Below, in pieces: positions 54,644-63,059 of a DNA stretch of 64,000 bases (positions are counted from its first letter, which is position 1; every line of letters begins with the position of its first letter). Where the stretch lies: positions 61,840 to 125,839 of the forward strand of contig CANRIM010000003.1 in the NCBI GenBank assembly GCA_947630695.1. The letters are read 5' to 3'. The notes beneath the pieces were generated by a model, which was given only the letters and a program-made list of their open reading frames with translations, ran no database searches and had not been told where the DNA came from. Both the position numbers and the translations under genes were made by a program. Origin of the DNA: an uncultured Lachnospiraceae bacterium (GTDB lineage Bacteria; Bacillota; Clostridia; Lachnospirales; Lachnospiraceae).

Positions 54644-56791
54644 ATGCATCTGAAAAAAATATTTGCAGTGCTTTTAAGCGCGTCGCTGGCGCTCTCCGCA
54701 TTTCAGACGGTGCCTGCGGAAACTACGGAAAATACGCCGAAGGAAGAAGTGGTTTATGTAAACTTACAGGCAGACGGAAGCATACAGGACATCCATGTGG
54801 TCAATATTTTCACTCTGGAGCAAAAAGGAACCATTACAGACTATGGCGATTATGAAAACGTCCGGAACATGACCGGCACTGAACCCATCGAATGTGAGAA
54901 GGACGCCGTTACCATCGACGCCGAGGCCGGCACCCTCTATTATGAGGGAACCCTGTCCCGTCTGCAGATGCCCTGGGACATTTCCATCCGCTATTTTCTG
55001 GACGGAAAGGAAACCGCTGCCCCGGCGCTGGCAGGAAAAGACGGCGCGCTGAAAATACAGCTGGATATTCAGCAAAGCAAGGGCAGCGACGACAGCTTTT
55101 TCGCTCATGACGCGCTGCAGATTTCCCTGACACTGGACAGAAACAAATGCAGCAATATCGCCGCCGAAGGCGCCACCATTGCCAATGCCGGCGGCAGCAA
55201 ACAGCTGACCTTTACGGTTCTGCCCGGCAGGGGCGCTTCCCTGACGGTGACGGCGGATGTGAAGGATTTCGCCATGGACGGCATTTCCATCAATGCCCTG
55301 CCGCTGCAGCTGCAAATGGACATCGACGATAAAAACCTGACCGAACCGCTGACGCAGCTGTCCGGCGCCATACAGACCCTGGACGACGGCGCGGATGCGC
55401 TGCATACGGGACTGTCGGAACTGCAGCGCCTGGCACAGACAGATCTGCAGACCGGCACCGGCCGGCTCTTTCAGGGGATCGGTGAACTGCACAGCGGCAT
55501 TTCCGAATTAAAGAACGGCGGCACCGCCTTCCAAAACGGCACGCTGACCTTAAAAAATGCAGGGACCGTACTGGACAACGGCGTACAGGACTTAAACGCC
55601 GGCATTGTACAGATGCAGCAGTCCCTGGAACAATTAAACGCCCAGTCTCCTGCCCTTCGCGACGGTTCCGCTTCGGTGCAGGCCGCACTGACCGCCCTGC
55701 AGGCCGCACTGGGATCTGTTTCCGTCACGGCGGATGATTTGACCGCACTGACGGATGCTTCCGCCGGCATTAAAACCGGCATCGATACCCTTGCCGGTGG
55801 CCTGGCTGCTTTACAGGAAAATGCGGGTTCTGCCGCATGGAAAGCCCGCATGGCGCAAAACGGACTGGATATCGCCGCATTGCAGCAAAACAATGCAGAA
55901 GCAATCGCCACCCTGCAGACGACGGTGGATACTTTAAGCGCACAGTTGGCAGCCCTGCAGGCCGCAGGTATGGACACCACGGCGCTGCAGGCCCAGATCG
56001 CACAGCAAAACGGGCTGATTACCCTGTTAAAAGCCAATACCGCCGCCATCAACGGCGCAGGCACCTATCTGGACGAACTGCAAAAAAATATGGTTCCGCT
56101 CCTGCAGGGCGTAAAAACACTGCAGCAAAGCGACGCGGTATTCGATGAAAAAATCATCGCACTGGCCGCAGGCCTGTCCGAACTGCTGAAGCAGACGGCG
56201 GCCCTTTCTTCCGCCGTAACCACCCTTGTCGATCAGTACAGTACCTTAAACGACGGCATTCTCGCCTATACGGACGCCGTCGCACAGCTGGTATCCGGCT
56301 GCGGGCAGATTGCAGGCGGCGCCGCCCAGCTTTCCTCCGGCAGCAGTCAATTGAAAACCGGCACCGAAACCCTCTCGAAGGAATCCGGCCAGCTGCTGTC
56401 CGGCATCAACCGGCTTTATACGGGAAGCGGTGATTTGACCGGCGGCAGCGGCACACTGCAGCAAGGTGTAAGCCAACTGACGGCGGGGGTCGATCAACTG
56501 GCCCGGGGCAGCGAAACCATGAAAACGGGCACAAAAAAACTGCGGGAGGAAACCGCAGGTATGGATCAGAAAGTCGAAGAACAGATCGACGGACTGTTGG
56601 ATTCCGTCACCGGCGGCGAATACCGGCCCGTATCCTTCGTTTCCGAAAAAAATACACAGGTCAAAAGCGTGCAGTTTGTCATCAAAACCGCTGCCATCCA
56701 TCCGGCAGAAACGGCGGAAGCCGAAACTAAACCGGCAAAACATTTAAATTTCTGGCAGAAACTGCTGCAGCTCTTCGGCCTATATAAATAA
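54644..56791 (+). CDS. Secreted X-X-X-Leu-X-X-Gly heptad-repeat protein
   Basis: The 715-aa protein has a signal peptide (IFAVLLSASLALSAF) and a beta-rich N-terminal domain up to about residue 225. A long heptad-repeat region follows (LSGAIQTLDDGADALHTGLSEL and LSSGSSQLKTGTETL), matching the Leu-x-x-Gly heptads of YhgE/Pip-like proteins. Alanine- and glutamine-rich coiled coil fills the middle. The C-terminus (FWQKLLQLFGLYK) is amphipathic, not a clear membrane helix. AGGAGGTTTAGG precedes the ATG. As the RND gene lies just upstream, it probably works as an extracytoplasmic partner of that exporter. Confidence 0.8.
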   Translation: MHLKKIFAVLLSASLALSAFQTVPAETTENTPKEEVVYVNLQADGSIQDIHVVNIFTLEQKGTITDYGDYENVRNMTGTEPIECEKDAVTIDAEAGTLYYEGTLSRLQMPWDISIRYFLDGKETAAPALAGKDGALKIQLDIQQSKGSDDSFFAHDALQISLTLDRNKCSNIAAEGATIANAGGSKQLTFTVLPGRGASLTVTADVKDFAMDGISINALPLQLQMDIDDKNLTEPLTQLSGAIQTLDDGADALHTGLSELQRLAQTDLQTGTGRLFQGIGELHSGISELKNGGTAFQNGTLTLKNAGTVLDNGVQDLNAGIVQMQQSLEQLNAQSPALRDGSASVQAALTALQAALGSVSVTADDLTALTDASAGIKTGIDTLAGGLAALQENAGSAAWKARMAQNGLDIAALQQNNAEAIATLQTTVDTLSAQLAALQAAGMDTTALQAQIAQQNGLITLLKANTAAINGAGTYLDELQKNMVPLLQGVKTLQQSDAVFDEKIIALAAGLSELLKQTAALSSAVTTLVDQYSTLNDGILAYTDAVAQLVSGCGQIAGGAAQLSSGSSQLKTGTETLSKESGQLLSGINRLYTGSGDLTGGSGTLQQGVSQLTAGVDQLARGSETMKTGTKKLREETAGMDQKVEEQIDGLLDSVTGGEYRPVSFVSEKNTQVKSVQFVIKTAAIHPAETAEAETKPAKHLNFWQKLLQLFGLYK

Positions 56792-56831
56792 AGATGTTCT
56801 TTCAAATACTATTCCAAAGGAGGACGATCCC

Positions 56832-57233
56832 ATGTTGTCTGTGATTGCCATTGTTGCCGCGCTGGTTCTGCCAGTCGCCGCACTGCTTCGAAACCGGAAA
56901 AAGCCGCTGAAAAAACCCTTTACCTTTTCGGCTCTCAGTTTTTCCCTCTGTCTCGCGTCGGTCTGCACGGAACTCTATACCATCAAATACCGGGTGCAGA
57001 TCAAAGACATTGCCGGTATCTTAGATACCATTGACGCCGTCCTGCTGCTGTGTCTGGTGGCGTCCGTGGCGGTCATTATCCTGAACACCGTGTACCTCAG
57101 CTTCCTTTCTTCGGGAAAGAGCACGGGCAAGGATGCCCCTGCAGAGGATGCGCCTGCCGGTGAAACAGAACCGGAAGAAGCCTCTGCCGGTGATGCGCCG
57201 GAAGAAACAGTTTCCTCCGAACAGGAATCTTAA
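56832..57233 (+). CDS. Small membrane protein of unknown function with acidic tail
   Basis: The 133-aa protein has an N-terminal helix (VIAIVAALVLPVAALL), a second hydrophobic stretch (FTFSALSFSLCLASVCTELY) and a third (AVLLLCLVASVAVIILNTVYL). An acidic, low-complexity tail rich in Ala/Glu/Pro ends the protein. I do not recognise a family. AAGGAGGACGATCCC precedes the ATG, and the 40-nt gap to the heptad-repeat gene puts it in the RND operon. Confidence 0.65.
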   Translation: MLSVIAIVAALVLPVAALLRNRKKPLKKPFTFSALSFSLCLASVCTELYTIKYRVQIKDIAGILDTIDAVLLLCLVASVAVIILNTVYLSFLSSGKSTGKDAPAEDAPAGETEPEEASAGDAPEETVSSEQES

Positions 57234-57240
57234 AGCGAAA

Positions 57241-57274
57241 AGCGGATGCGTCACGTCACGCATCCGCTTTTTTT
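57241..57274. terminator. Terminator at the end of the RND operon
   Basis: AGCGGATGCGT/ACGCATCCGCT around CACGTC is followed by a run of T. The convergent thioesterase gene ends at 57274 and may share it. Confidence 0.87.
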
Positions 57275-57678
57275 CACTTGTCTTCATTTAACGCCGCATA
57301 AAGCGCAGGATACGCCTGATCTACCCGCAGGATCTTTCCTCCGGCATCCAGGAAACAGTGTTCGGAATAAGCCTCGCACACCAGTGATCCGTCGGCCTTT
57401 TCCATCCGGTAATTCAGCCGCAGCACCACGCCCTTAAATTCCGCCACCGAAACATCGATATATACGGTATCGGCAAAAGTGGTACTGTGCTTATATTTAC
57501 ATTCCACCCGCCGAACCGGCGAAGAGACACCCATTTCCTCCATCTTTGCATAGGGCCATCCGATCTGCGCCAGATAGTCGATTCTCGCTTCCTCCATCCA
57601 GCGGATGTAATTGGAATGATGGGTAATGCCCATCCGGTCCGTCTCGTAATACTGCACTGTATGACAATAGCGTTTCAT
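57274..57678 (-). CDS. Acyl-CoA thioesterase of the 4HBT (YbgC/FadM) hot-dog family
   Basis: The 134-aa hot-dog protein begins VQYYETDRMGITHHSNYIRW, which contains the conserved YxxTDxxGxxxHxxY pattern of 4-hydroxybenzoyl-CoA-type thioesterases, followed by EEARIDYLAQIGW. It probably hydrolyses acyl-CoA in the cytosol; the chain preference is unknown. I use the ATG at 57678 (GAAGGAAGGGAATGTA upstream); a longer frame to 57846 crosses the promoter. It is a single gene with its own promoter. Confidence 0.9.
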   Translation of the reverse strand: MKRYCHTVQYYETDRMGITHHSNYIRWMEEARIDYLAQIGWPYAKMEEMGVSSPVRRVECKYKHSTTFADTVYIDVSVAEFKGVVLRLNYRMEKADGSLVCEAYSEHCFLDAGGKILRVDQAYPALYAALNEDK

Positions 57679-57762
57679 TACATTCCCTTCCTTCTTTATT
57701 CGTCCATTTGCATTCGCCGAAAAGTGCGGTATTTTTGTCCTGTTCGGCGAGAATATAAATAC

Positions 57763-57790
57763 AGTATAGCACAGAAAGAAATTTAGCCAA
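57763..57790 (-). promoter_or_regulatory. Promoter of the thioesterase gene
   Basis: On the minus strand TTGGCT (57785-57790) and TATACT (57763-57768) are 16 nt apart. The roughly 78-nt leader holds a perfect TCGCCGAA/TTCGGCGA stem (57712-57758). Confidence 0.6.
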
Positions 57791-57834
57791 GTATGATTTG
57801 GCAAATCTTGCTTTACTTTTCCTGACAAACGATT

Positions 57835-57926
57835 ATAAAAGTGCAATTCCGCGCAAAATTCCCGTTACATAAAAGTGCAATTCCGTGCAAAAGCATTCTT
57901 GCATAAAAGCGCAATTTCGTGATACA
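57835..57926 (+). repeat. Three direct repeats with a 34-bp period before the DUF4143 ATPase gene
   Basis: ATAAAAGTGCAATTCCGCGCA (first 20 bases at 57835-57854) recurs with few changes at 57869 and, more diverged, at 57903. Each copy is offset by exactly 34 bp, close to three helical turns. The last copy overlaps the promoter elements at 57899-57928, as expected for an operator array. Confidence 0.75.
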
Positions 57927-57928
57927 AT
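57899..57928 (+). promoter_or_regulatory. Promoter of the DUF4143 ATPase gene
   Basis: TTGCAT (57899-57904) and TACAAT (57923-57928) are separated by 18 nt. The third direct repeat lies across the -35 box and spacer, so a repeat-binding protein would block it. Confidence 0.62.
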
Positions 57929-57986
57929 ATGATCGGATTCAGAAAACTTGCATTACAATATTTACCAAGGGAAGGAAGACCGGGTT

Positions 57987-59324
57987 GTGAAACGAAAAAT
58001 ATACAGTCGTTTGCTGGACTGGAAGGAAAAGGATCAGGGAAGCTGCGCCCTGCTGCTTGACGGGGCCAGACGTGTGGGCAAAAGTTATATTGCCGAGCAG
58101 TTTGGAAGGAACGAGTATAAGAGTTATATTCTCATTGATTTTGCCCGTCTGCCGCAAGAGGTCCGGGCAATGTTTGCGCAGGATCTGAATGATTTCGATC
58201 TTTTCTTCAGTAAGTTGGCGGCGTATTATCGAAAACCACTGTATCGGCGGGATTCTCTTATCATTTTCGATGAGGTGCAGAGATTTCCGGCGGCGCGGCA
58301 GCTGATCAAATATCTGGTGGCGGACGGCCGGTATGATTATCTGGAGACAGGCTCATTGCTCTCGCTGCGTACAAATGTTGAAAATATTGTGATTCCTTCT
58401 GAGGAAGAGCATGTGGAAATGTTTCCGATGGACTTTGAAGAATTTCTTTGGGCCATGGGTGATGAAACGACGGTTCCTCTTTTGCAGAAGTGTTTTGAAA
58501 AGCTGCAGCCTTTGGGACAGGCGCTGCATCAGAAAGTCATGAATGATTTTCGACAGTATCTTCTGGTGGGCGGTATGCCCCAGGCAGTAGAGACTTATGT
58601 CCGTACCAAAAGTTTTGAGGAAACAGACAGAATCAAAAAACGGATCCTGATGCTGTACCGGGAGGACGTTGCAAAATTTGCAAAGGGATATGAGGCAAAA
58701 GTTCTTTCGATTTTTGACGAGATACCATCACAGCTTGCAAAAACGGAAAAAAAATACAAACTGGCAGATGTCGAAAAAAATGCAAGATTCCGTACCTATG
58801 AGAATGCTTTTATATGGCTGACGGAAGCAATGATTGCCAATATCTGTTATAATACCACGGAACCAACGGTCGGTCTGGCTATGAGCAGCGAACACATGAC
58901 CAGAAAGTGTTATATGGCAGATACCGGCCTGCTGGTGACGCATTCTTTCATGGATGATCAATTCATTGACAATGAGCTTTACAGAGAAATACTGTTGGAT
59001 CGTCTGCATGTGAATGAGGGAATGCTGCTGGAAAATATTGTGGCACAGGAACTGCGTGCGCATGGCCACAGACTTTTCTTTTATTCCCGTTCGGATGCAA
59101 ATTGCAGAAGCAACAGCATGGAAATCGATTTTTTGATTCGAAGAGAGCGAAAAATATGTCCGGTGGAGGTGAAATCCGGATCATATCGCAAACATTCTTC
59201 GCTGGACAAGTTCAAAAGCAGATTCGCAGGAAAGACCGGGCAGCCTTATATTTTGTATACAAAGGATATTCTGATGAAGGAAGGCGTGGTACATCTGCCG
59301 GTGTATATGACGATGTTTTTGTGA
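57987..59324 (+). CDS. AAA ATPase with C-terminal DUF4143 domain
   Basis: The 445-aa protein has a Walker A motif (LLDGARRVGKSYIAEQFG), Walker B (SLIIFDEVQRFPAARQLI) and the SLLSLRTNVENIVIPSEE segment typical of this ATPase group. A DUF4143 domain ends with the nuclease-like MEIDFLIRRERKICPVEVKS (D...ExK). The biological role of this common family is not established. The start is GTG at 57987, with AAGGAAG 10 nt upstream; a TTG at 57948 is possible. Base composition looks more AT-rich than the neighbours, and the gene carries its own repeat-bearing promoter, so it may have been acquired. Confidence 0.82.
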   Translation: MKRKIYSRLLDWKEKDQGSCALLLDGARRVGKSYIAEQFGRNEYKSYILIDFARLPQEVRAMFAQDLNDFDLFFSKLAAYYRKPLYRRDSLIIFDEVQRFPAARQLIKYLVADGRYDYLETGSLLSLRTNVENIVIPSEEEHVEMFPMDFEEFLWAMGDETTVPLLQKCFEKLQPLGQALHQKVMNDFRQYLLVGGMPQAVETYVRTKSFEETDRIKKRILMLYREDVAKFAKGYEAKVLSIFDEIPSQLAKTEKKYKLADVEKNARFRTYENAFIWLTEAMIANICYNTTEPTVGLAMSSEHMTRKCYMADTGLLVTHSFMDDQFIDNELYREILLDRLHVNEGMLLENIVAQELRAHGHRLFFYSRSDANCRSNSMEIDFLIRRERKICPVEVKSGSYRKHSSLDKFKSRFAGKTGQPYILYTKDILMKEGVVHLPVYMTMFL

Positions 59325-59405
59325 ATGCCTTCCTGTGTTGTGTAAAATTGCGTTCAAAGGGCAGGACATTTTCTGCAACTATTGAAGAAGAAAGAGGTGA
59401 TTCTT

Positions 59406-60086
59406 ATGCGTATTTTACTGGCCGAAGACGAACGGGATCTGAACCGGATCATTGCACAGAAGTTAAGCGGCGAAGGCTACAGCGTAGACAGCTGCTTTGA
59501 CGGCGCCGAGGCCATGGATATCCTGTCTTATACCGATTATGACGCCGTCATTCTCGATCTCATGATGCCGAAAGCAGACGGCTTTGCCGTGCTGCGCAGT
59601 TTGCGGGACGCCGGCAAAACCACGCCGGTGCTGATTCTGACCGCAAGAGACGCGGTGACGGACCGGGTCAAAGGCCTTGACAGCGGCGCAAACGACTATC
59701 TGATCAAACCCTTTTCTTTTGAAGAACTGGCCGCCCGGCTGCGCAGCATGACCCGTGCCGCCTTCGGACGGGCGGACAACCGGATTCAGGTCTGTGATCT
59801 GGTGCTGGACAGCGTTTCCCACAGCGTGACCCGGGCCGGAAAGGATATCAGCCTCTCCGCCAAAGAATACGCGCTGCTGGAATACCTGATGAACAACCGG
59901 GGCATCGTTCTTTCCCGGGAAAAAATCGAAAATCACATCTGGAACTTTGATTATGAAGGCGGCACCAATGTGGTGGACGTCTATATCAGCTATCTGCGTA
60001 AAAAAATCGACAGCGGCCACCAGGTCAAGCTGATCCACACCGTGCGGGGCCGCGGCTATGTGCTGAAGGAAGGTGCGGAAAAATGA
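59406..60086 (+). CDS. OmpR-family response regulator
   Basis: The 226-aa protein has a receiver domain with acidic pocket (Glu7-Asp8), phospho-acceptor Asp51 (AVILDLMMPKADGF), Thr in ILTARD and Lys in YLIKPFSFEELAARLRSM. A winged-helix DNA-binding domain follows (SLSAKEYALLEYLMNNRG, then VVDVYISYLRKKI and HTVRGRGYVL). The start at 59406 has AAGAGGTG upstream. Its stop overlaps the start of the kinase gene by 4 nt. Confidence 0.94.
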   Translation: MRILLAEDERDLNRIIAQKLSGEGYSVDSCFDGAEAMDILSYTDYDAVILDLMMPKADGFAVLRSLRDAGKTTPVLILTARDAVTDRVKGLDSGANDYLIKPFSFEELAARLRSMTRAAFGRADNRIQVCDLVLDSVSHSVTRAGKDISLSAKEYALLEYLMNNRGIVLSREKIENHIWNFDYEGGTNVVDVYISYLRKKIDSGHQVKLIHTVRGRGYVLKEGAEK

Positions 60087-61513
60087 AACGGCTGTCCATC
60101 CGTGCCAAAATCACCTTCTGGTTCACAGCGGCGCTGTTGCTCATGGTGCTGTTTTCCTATGTCATTTTGCTGTCCGTCAGCAATCAGATCCTGCAGAAAA
60201 CCATCCGGGACAATCTGATCGAAACCGTGGAAAACAATTACAACGAAGTCCGGTATTATCCCAATCTGGACAATGCGGATCAGAACAAAGACGCCAGCCG
60301 GTTTCTGGCCTTTGAAAAGGGCTATCTGGAAGTGGACAGCGATTTTCTGCACGAAGTCAATCAGGTTTATACCGCCCTGTATGACGAAGATCAGACGCTG
60401 ATTTACGGGGAAAATCCCATTTCCAAAGTTTCCACTGAACTGGATTTTGCAGATTCCCGTATTCAGCGGATCAAAGACGGCAGGGAGCTCTACTATATTT
60501 TTGACCGGAAGCTGACCGGCGAAGGGCTGGAAGGGCTCTGGATGCGCGGCGTAGTGGCCTCCACACAGGGAACTTCGCAGATGAACCGCATCCTGCAGCT
60601 GTCTCTGATCATCCTGCCTTTATTCTTCCTGCTGGCCTCCGTGGGCGGCTATGTCGTGGTCCGCCATACCTTAAAACCCATCCGGGAAATTTCCGAAACT
60701 GCCGCGAAGATCGGCCGGGAAAATGACCTGAAACAGCGGATCCGGCTGGGCAGCGGCAAAGACGAACTGCACCAGCTGGCAGACACCTTCAATGACACCT
60801 TCGAAAAACTGGATCAGGCCTTTGAAACCCAGCGGCAGTTTATTTCCGATGCGTCCCATGAACTGCGCACTCCCATGACCGTGATCCGGGCACAGTGCGA
60901 AGCCGCGCTGGAACAGCCCCAGACGCCGGAAGCATATGAAAAGGCGCTGCAGGTCATCCAGCGGCAAAGCGGCAAAATGTCCCGGCTGATCAACGGTATG
61001 CTGGACTTTACAAGACTGGAAGCCGGTACGGAGAAATATCAGAAAGAGGCCTTCAATTTCAGCGCAATGGCCGCCTCTATTGCTTCTGACATGGCGCTGA
61101 TTAAAGACAAGGGCATCACCCTGTCCGCCGACATTCAGGAGGGCATTGCTTTCTGCGGCAACGCCGAACTGCTTTCCCGGCTGCTGATTAACCTGATCAG
61201 CAACGCCTATCGCTATGGCAAAGAAAATGGACATATCCTGGTCTGCCTGCAGGCGAACGAACAGGAAATTCTTTTGTCGGTGGCCGACAATGGCATCGGT
61301 ATTGCCCCGGAAGATCAGGAAAAGATCTTCGGCCGCTTCTATCAGGCGGATCCCTCCCGCGCGGGGGAAGGCATCGGCCTGGGTCTGGCCATTGCGGCGG
61401 AAATCGTGCAGTTTCACGGCGGCAGCATCCGGGTGGAAAGCATGCCGGGAAAGGGCAGCACATTTTACGTAATGTTTCCTTCCGATCCTTCACAGGACTT
61501 TAAAAAACCTTAA
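60083..61513 (+). CDS. Membrane sensor histidine kinase
   Basis: The 476-aa protein has helix 1 (ITFWFTAALLLMVLFSYVILL), an extracytoplasmic domain of about 135 residues, helix 2 (LSLIILPLFFLLASVGGYVV) and a HAMP region. The HisKA domain has the phospho-accepting His in FISDASHELRTPMTVI, and the HATPase_c domain has LLINLISNAYRYG, VADNGIGIAPEDQEKIF and GIGLGLAIAAEI. The signal is unknown. It is paired with the response regulator by an ATGA overlap. A PepSY protein encoded nearby on the other strand may be linked to the signal, as in other PepSY-kinase pairs, but this is inference. Confidence 0.93.
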   Translation: MKRLSIRAKITFWFTAALLLMVLFSYVILLSVSNQILQKTIRDNLIETVENNYNEVRYYPNLDNADQNKDASRFLAFEKGYLEVDSDFLHEVNQVYTALYDEDQTLIYGENPISKVSTELDFADSRIQRIKDGRELYYIFDRKLTGEGLEGLWMRGVVASTQGTSQMNRILQLSLIILPLFFLLASVGGYVVVRHTLKPIREISETAAKIGRENDLKQRIRLGSGKDELHQLADTFNDTFEKLDQAFETQRQFISDASHELRTPMTVIRAQCEAALEQPQTPEAYEKALQVIQRQSGKMSRLINGMLDFTRLEAGTEKYQKEAFNFSAMAASIASDMALIKDKGITLSADIQEGIAFCGNAELLSRLLINLISNAYRYGKENGHILVCLQANEQEILLSVADNGIGIAPEDQEKIFGRFYQADPSRAGEGIGLGLAIAAEIVQFHGGSIRVESMPGKGSTFYVMFPSDPSQDFKKP

Positions 61514-61598
61514 GGGAAGCTTAACCCCTTGCCCTGCTGAATGTTAAATTTAATATCGCTATCATGGAATGGATTTTTAAGACAAAGGAGTATGAAAG

Positions 61599-63059
61599 AT
61601 GCCAAAAAAATCCATTCCTTTTATTTCGAAGGCGGTGAATCTGGGGTTCGGCAGCATTTTCGCCGCCATCATCCTGATCGCTCTGGTATCCCTGTGCCGG
61701 CTGACGGTATCCTGCCATCGGCTGGCCCCCCTGGCGCTGGCGTTTCTCTTTCTGCTGGCCTTACTGCTTTGCTTTCTGACAGGGCGTCTGGAATCCCGGT
61801 TTGCAAAACAAATCCGCGCATCCCGGCATTTCGAAAAAATCGTATTCGCCGGAATGCTGTTCTTTTTGATCCTTGCCCAGACAACCTTTGTTCTGTGTTT
61901 CGACCTGACGCCGAAAAATGATCTGCGCTATCTTTGTACCGCTGCCGAAAATTATGTGCGCGGCGGGCTAACCCATCTCTATGACGGGCTCCCGGCCAGA
62001 CACCAGCATTACTTCGCGGTATATCCCAACAATCATCTGCTGTTTCTGCTTCTTGCGGCGCTGCAGCGCATCAGTGTTGCGCTGACCGGGCAGTGCAGCC
62101 TCCTGCTGCCCACCCTGTGGAATCTGCTGGGCCTGGATATTTCTTATATATTCATGTACGGCTGCGCCCGCCTGCTGTATCCGCCCCAAAAAGCCCTGAT
62201 CTGCGGGCTGCGGGGTCTGTTGTTTCTGCCCCTCATCACCTACACCCTGTATTTTTATACGGACGCCATGGCCCTTCCCTGGGTAACGCTTGCCTTTTAC
62301 CTCTATCTGCGATGGCGGAGGGACACCGAACGCGGCAAATCCGGCCCTTTCCGTTTTTTGCTGCCTGTGGCCTGCGGGCTGGTGCTGGGCGTCGCCTATT
62401 CCTTCAAAGGAAGCGCCGGCATCCTGCTGCCGGCCTTTGCGCTGGATCTGCTGCTGCGCCGCATACGGTGGAGAGACCGTCTGCTGCCGCTGTCTGCCAT
62501 CACCCTCTCCTTTCTGCTGTGCGTCCGGCTGCTTTCTGCCCTTTCCGCCGGCGTCCTGGGGCTTTCACCGGAAACGCTTTGCCTGTATCGCTTTCCGCTG
62601 ATCCACTGGATCATGATGGGCGCGGATGGAAACGGCGGGTATCAGCTGGAGGATTTTCTGTACACCGGCAGTTTCCCGGGCTATCACAATAAAATCCGGG
62701 CCGATCTGCTGCGTCTGGGGCAAAAGCTCCACGATCAGGGGGCTCTTGGTTTTCTGCACCATCTGCTCTGTAAAATCGGCTATACCTGGCGGGACGGCAC
62801 CTACATGATCGGCTATTATATGCCGGAAGCTCCTTTTTTTCGAAAGCTCCCCTTTCTGATTTACGCCACCCTGACACATTTTACCCTGCTGCTTTCCATG
62901 GCCCGGTCCTTTCTGACAAAACGAAAGCTTGCAGACGATGCATTGTCCGCAAGCTTTGTGTTAAAAATCATTTTGATGGGGCTGGTTGCCTTTCTGCTCC
63001 TGTGGGAAGCCAGATGCCGCTATCTGGTCAGCTTCTTCTTCCTGTTCGCCCTCCTTTAA
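61599..63059 (+). CDS. Polytopic membrane protein resembling GT-C glycosyltransferases
   Basis: The 486-aa protein has about eleven hydrophobic helices. The first extracytoplasmic loop contains DLTPKNDLRYLCTAAENYV, an acidic motif after helix 2 or 3 like the catalytic loop of GT-C enzymes (PMT/ArnT type). The YPNNHLLFLLLAAL segment also fits. It would transfer sugars from lipid carriers to envelope molecules, but the substrate is unknown. An AAGGAG site lies before the ATG. It starts 85 nt after the kinase gene. Its stop overlaps the stop of the convergent PepSY gene by 4 nt. Confidence 0.7.
   Translation: MPKKSIPFISKAVNLGFGSIFAAIILIALVSLCRLTVSCHRLAPLALAFLFLLALLLCFLTGRLESRFAKQIRASRHFEKIVFAGMLFFLILAQTTFVLCFDLTPKNDLRYLCTAAENYVRGGLTHLYDGLPARHQHYFAVYPNNHLLFLLLAALQRISVALTGQCSLLLPTLWNLLGLDISYIFMYGCARLLYPPQKALICGLRGLLFLPLITYTLYFYTDAMALPWVTLAFYLYLRWRRDTERGKSGPFRFLLPVACGLVLGVAYSFKGSAGILLPAFALDLLLRRIRWRDRLLPLSAITLSFLLCVRLLSALSAGVLGLSPETLCLYRFPLIHWIMMGADGNGGYQLEDFLYTGSFPGYHNKIRADLLRLGQKLHDQGALGFLHHLLCKIGYTWRDGTYMIGYYMPEAPFFRKLPFLIYATLTHFTLLLSMARSFLTKRKLADDALSASFVLKIILMGLVAFLLLWEARCRYLVSFFFLFALL

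Noticed and set aside
57835..57926. Possible CRISPR array
   Set aside because: Only three degenerate copies exist, the gaps are about 10 nt, and there are no cas genes; a promoter operator is more likely.
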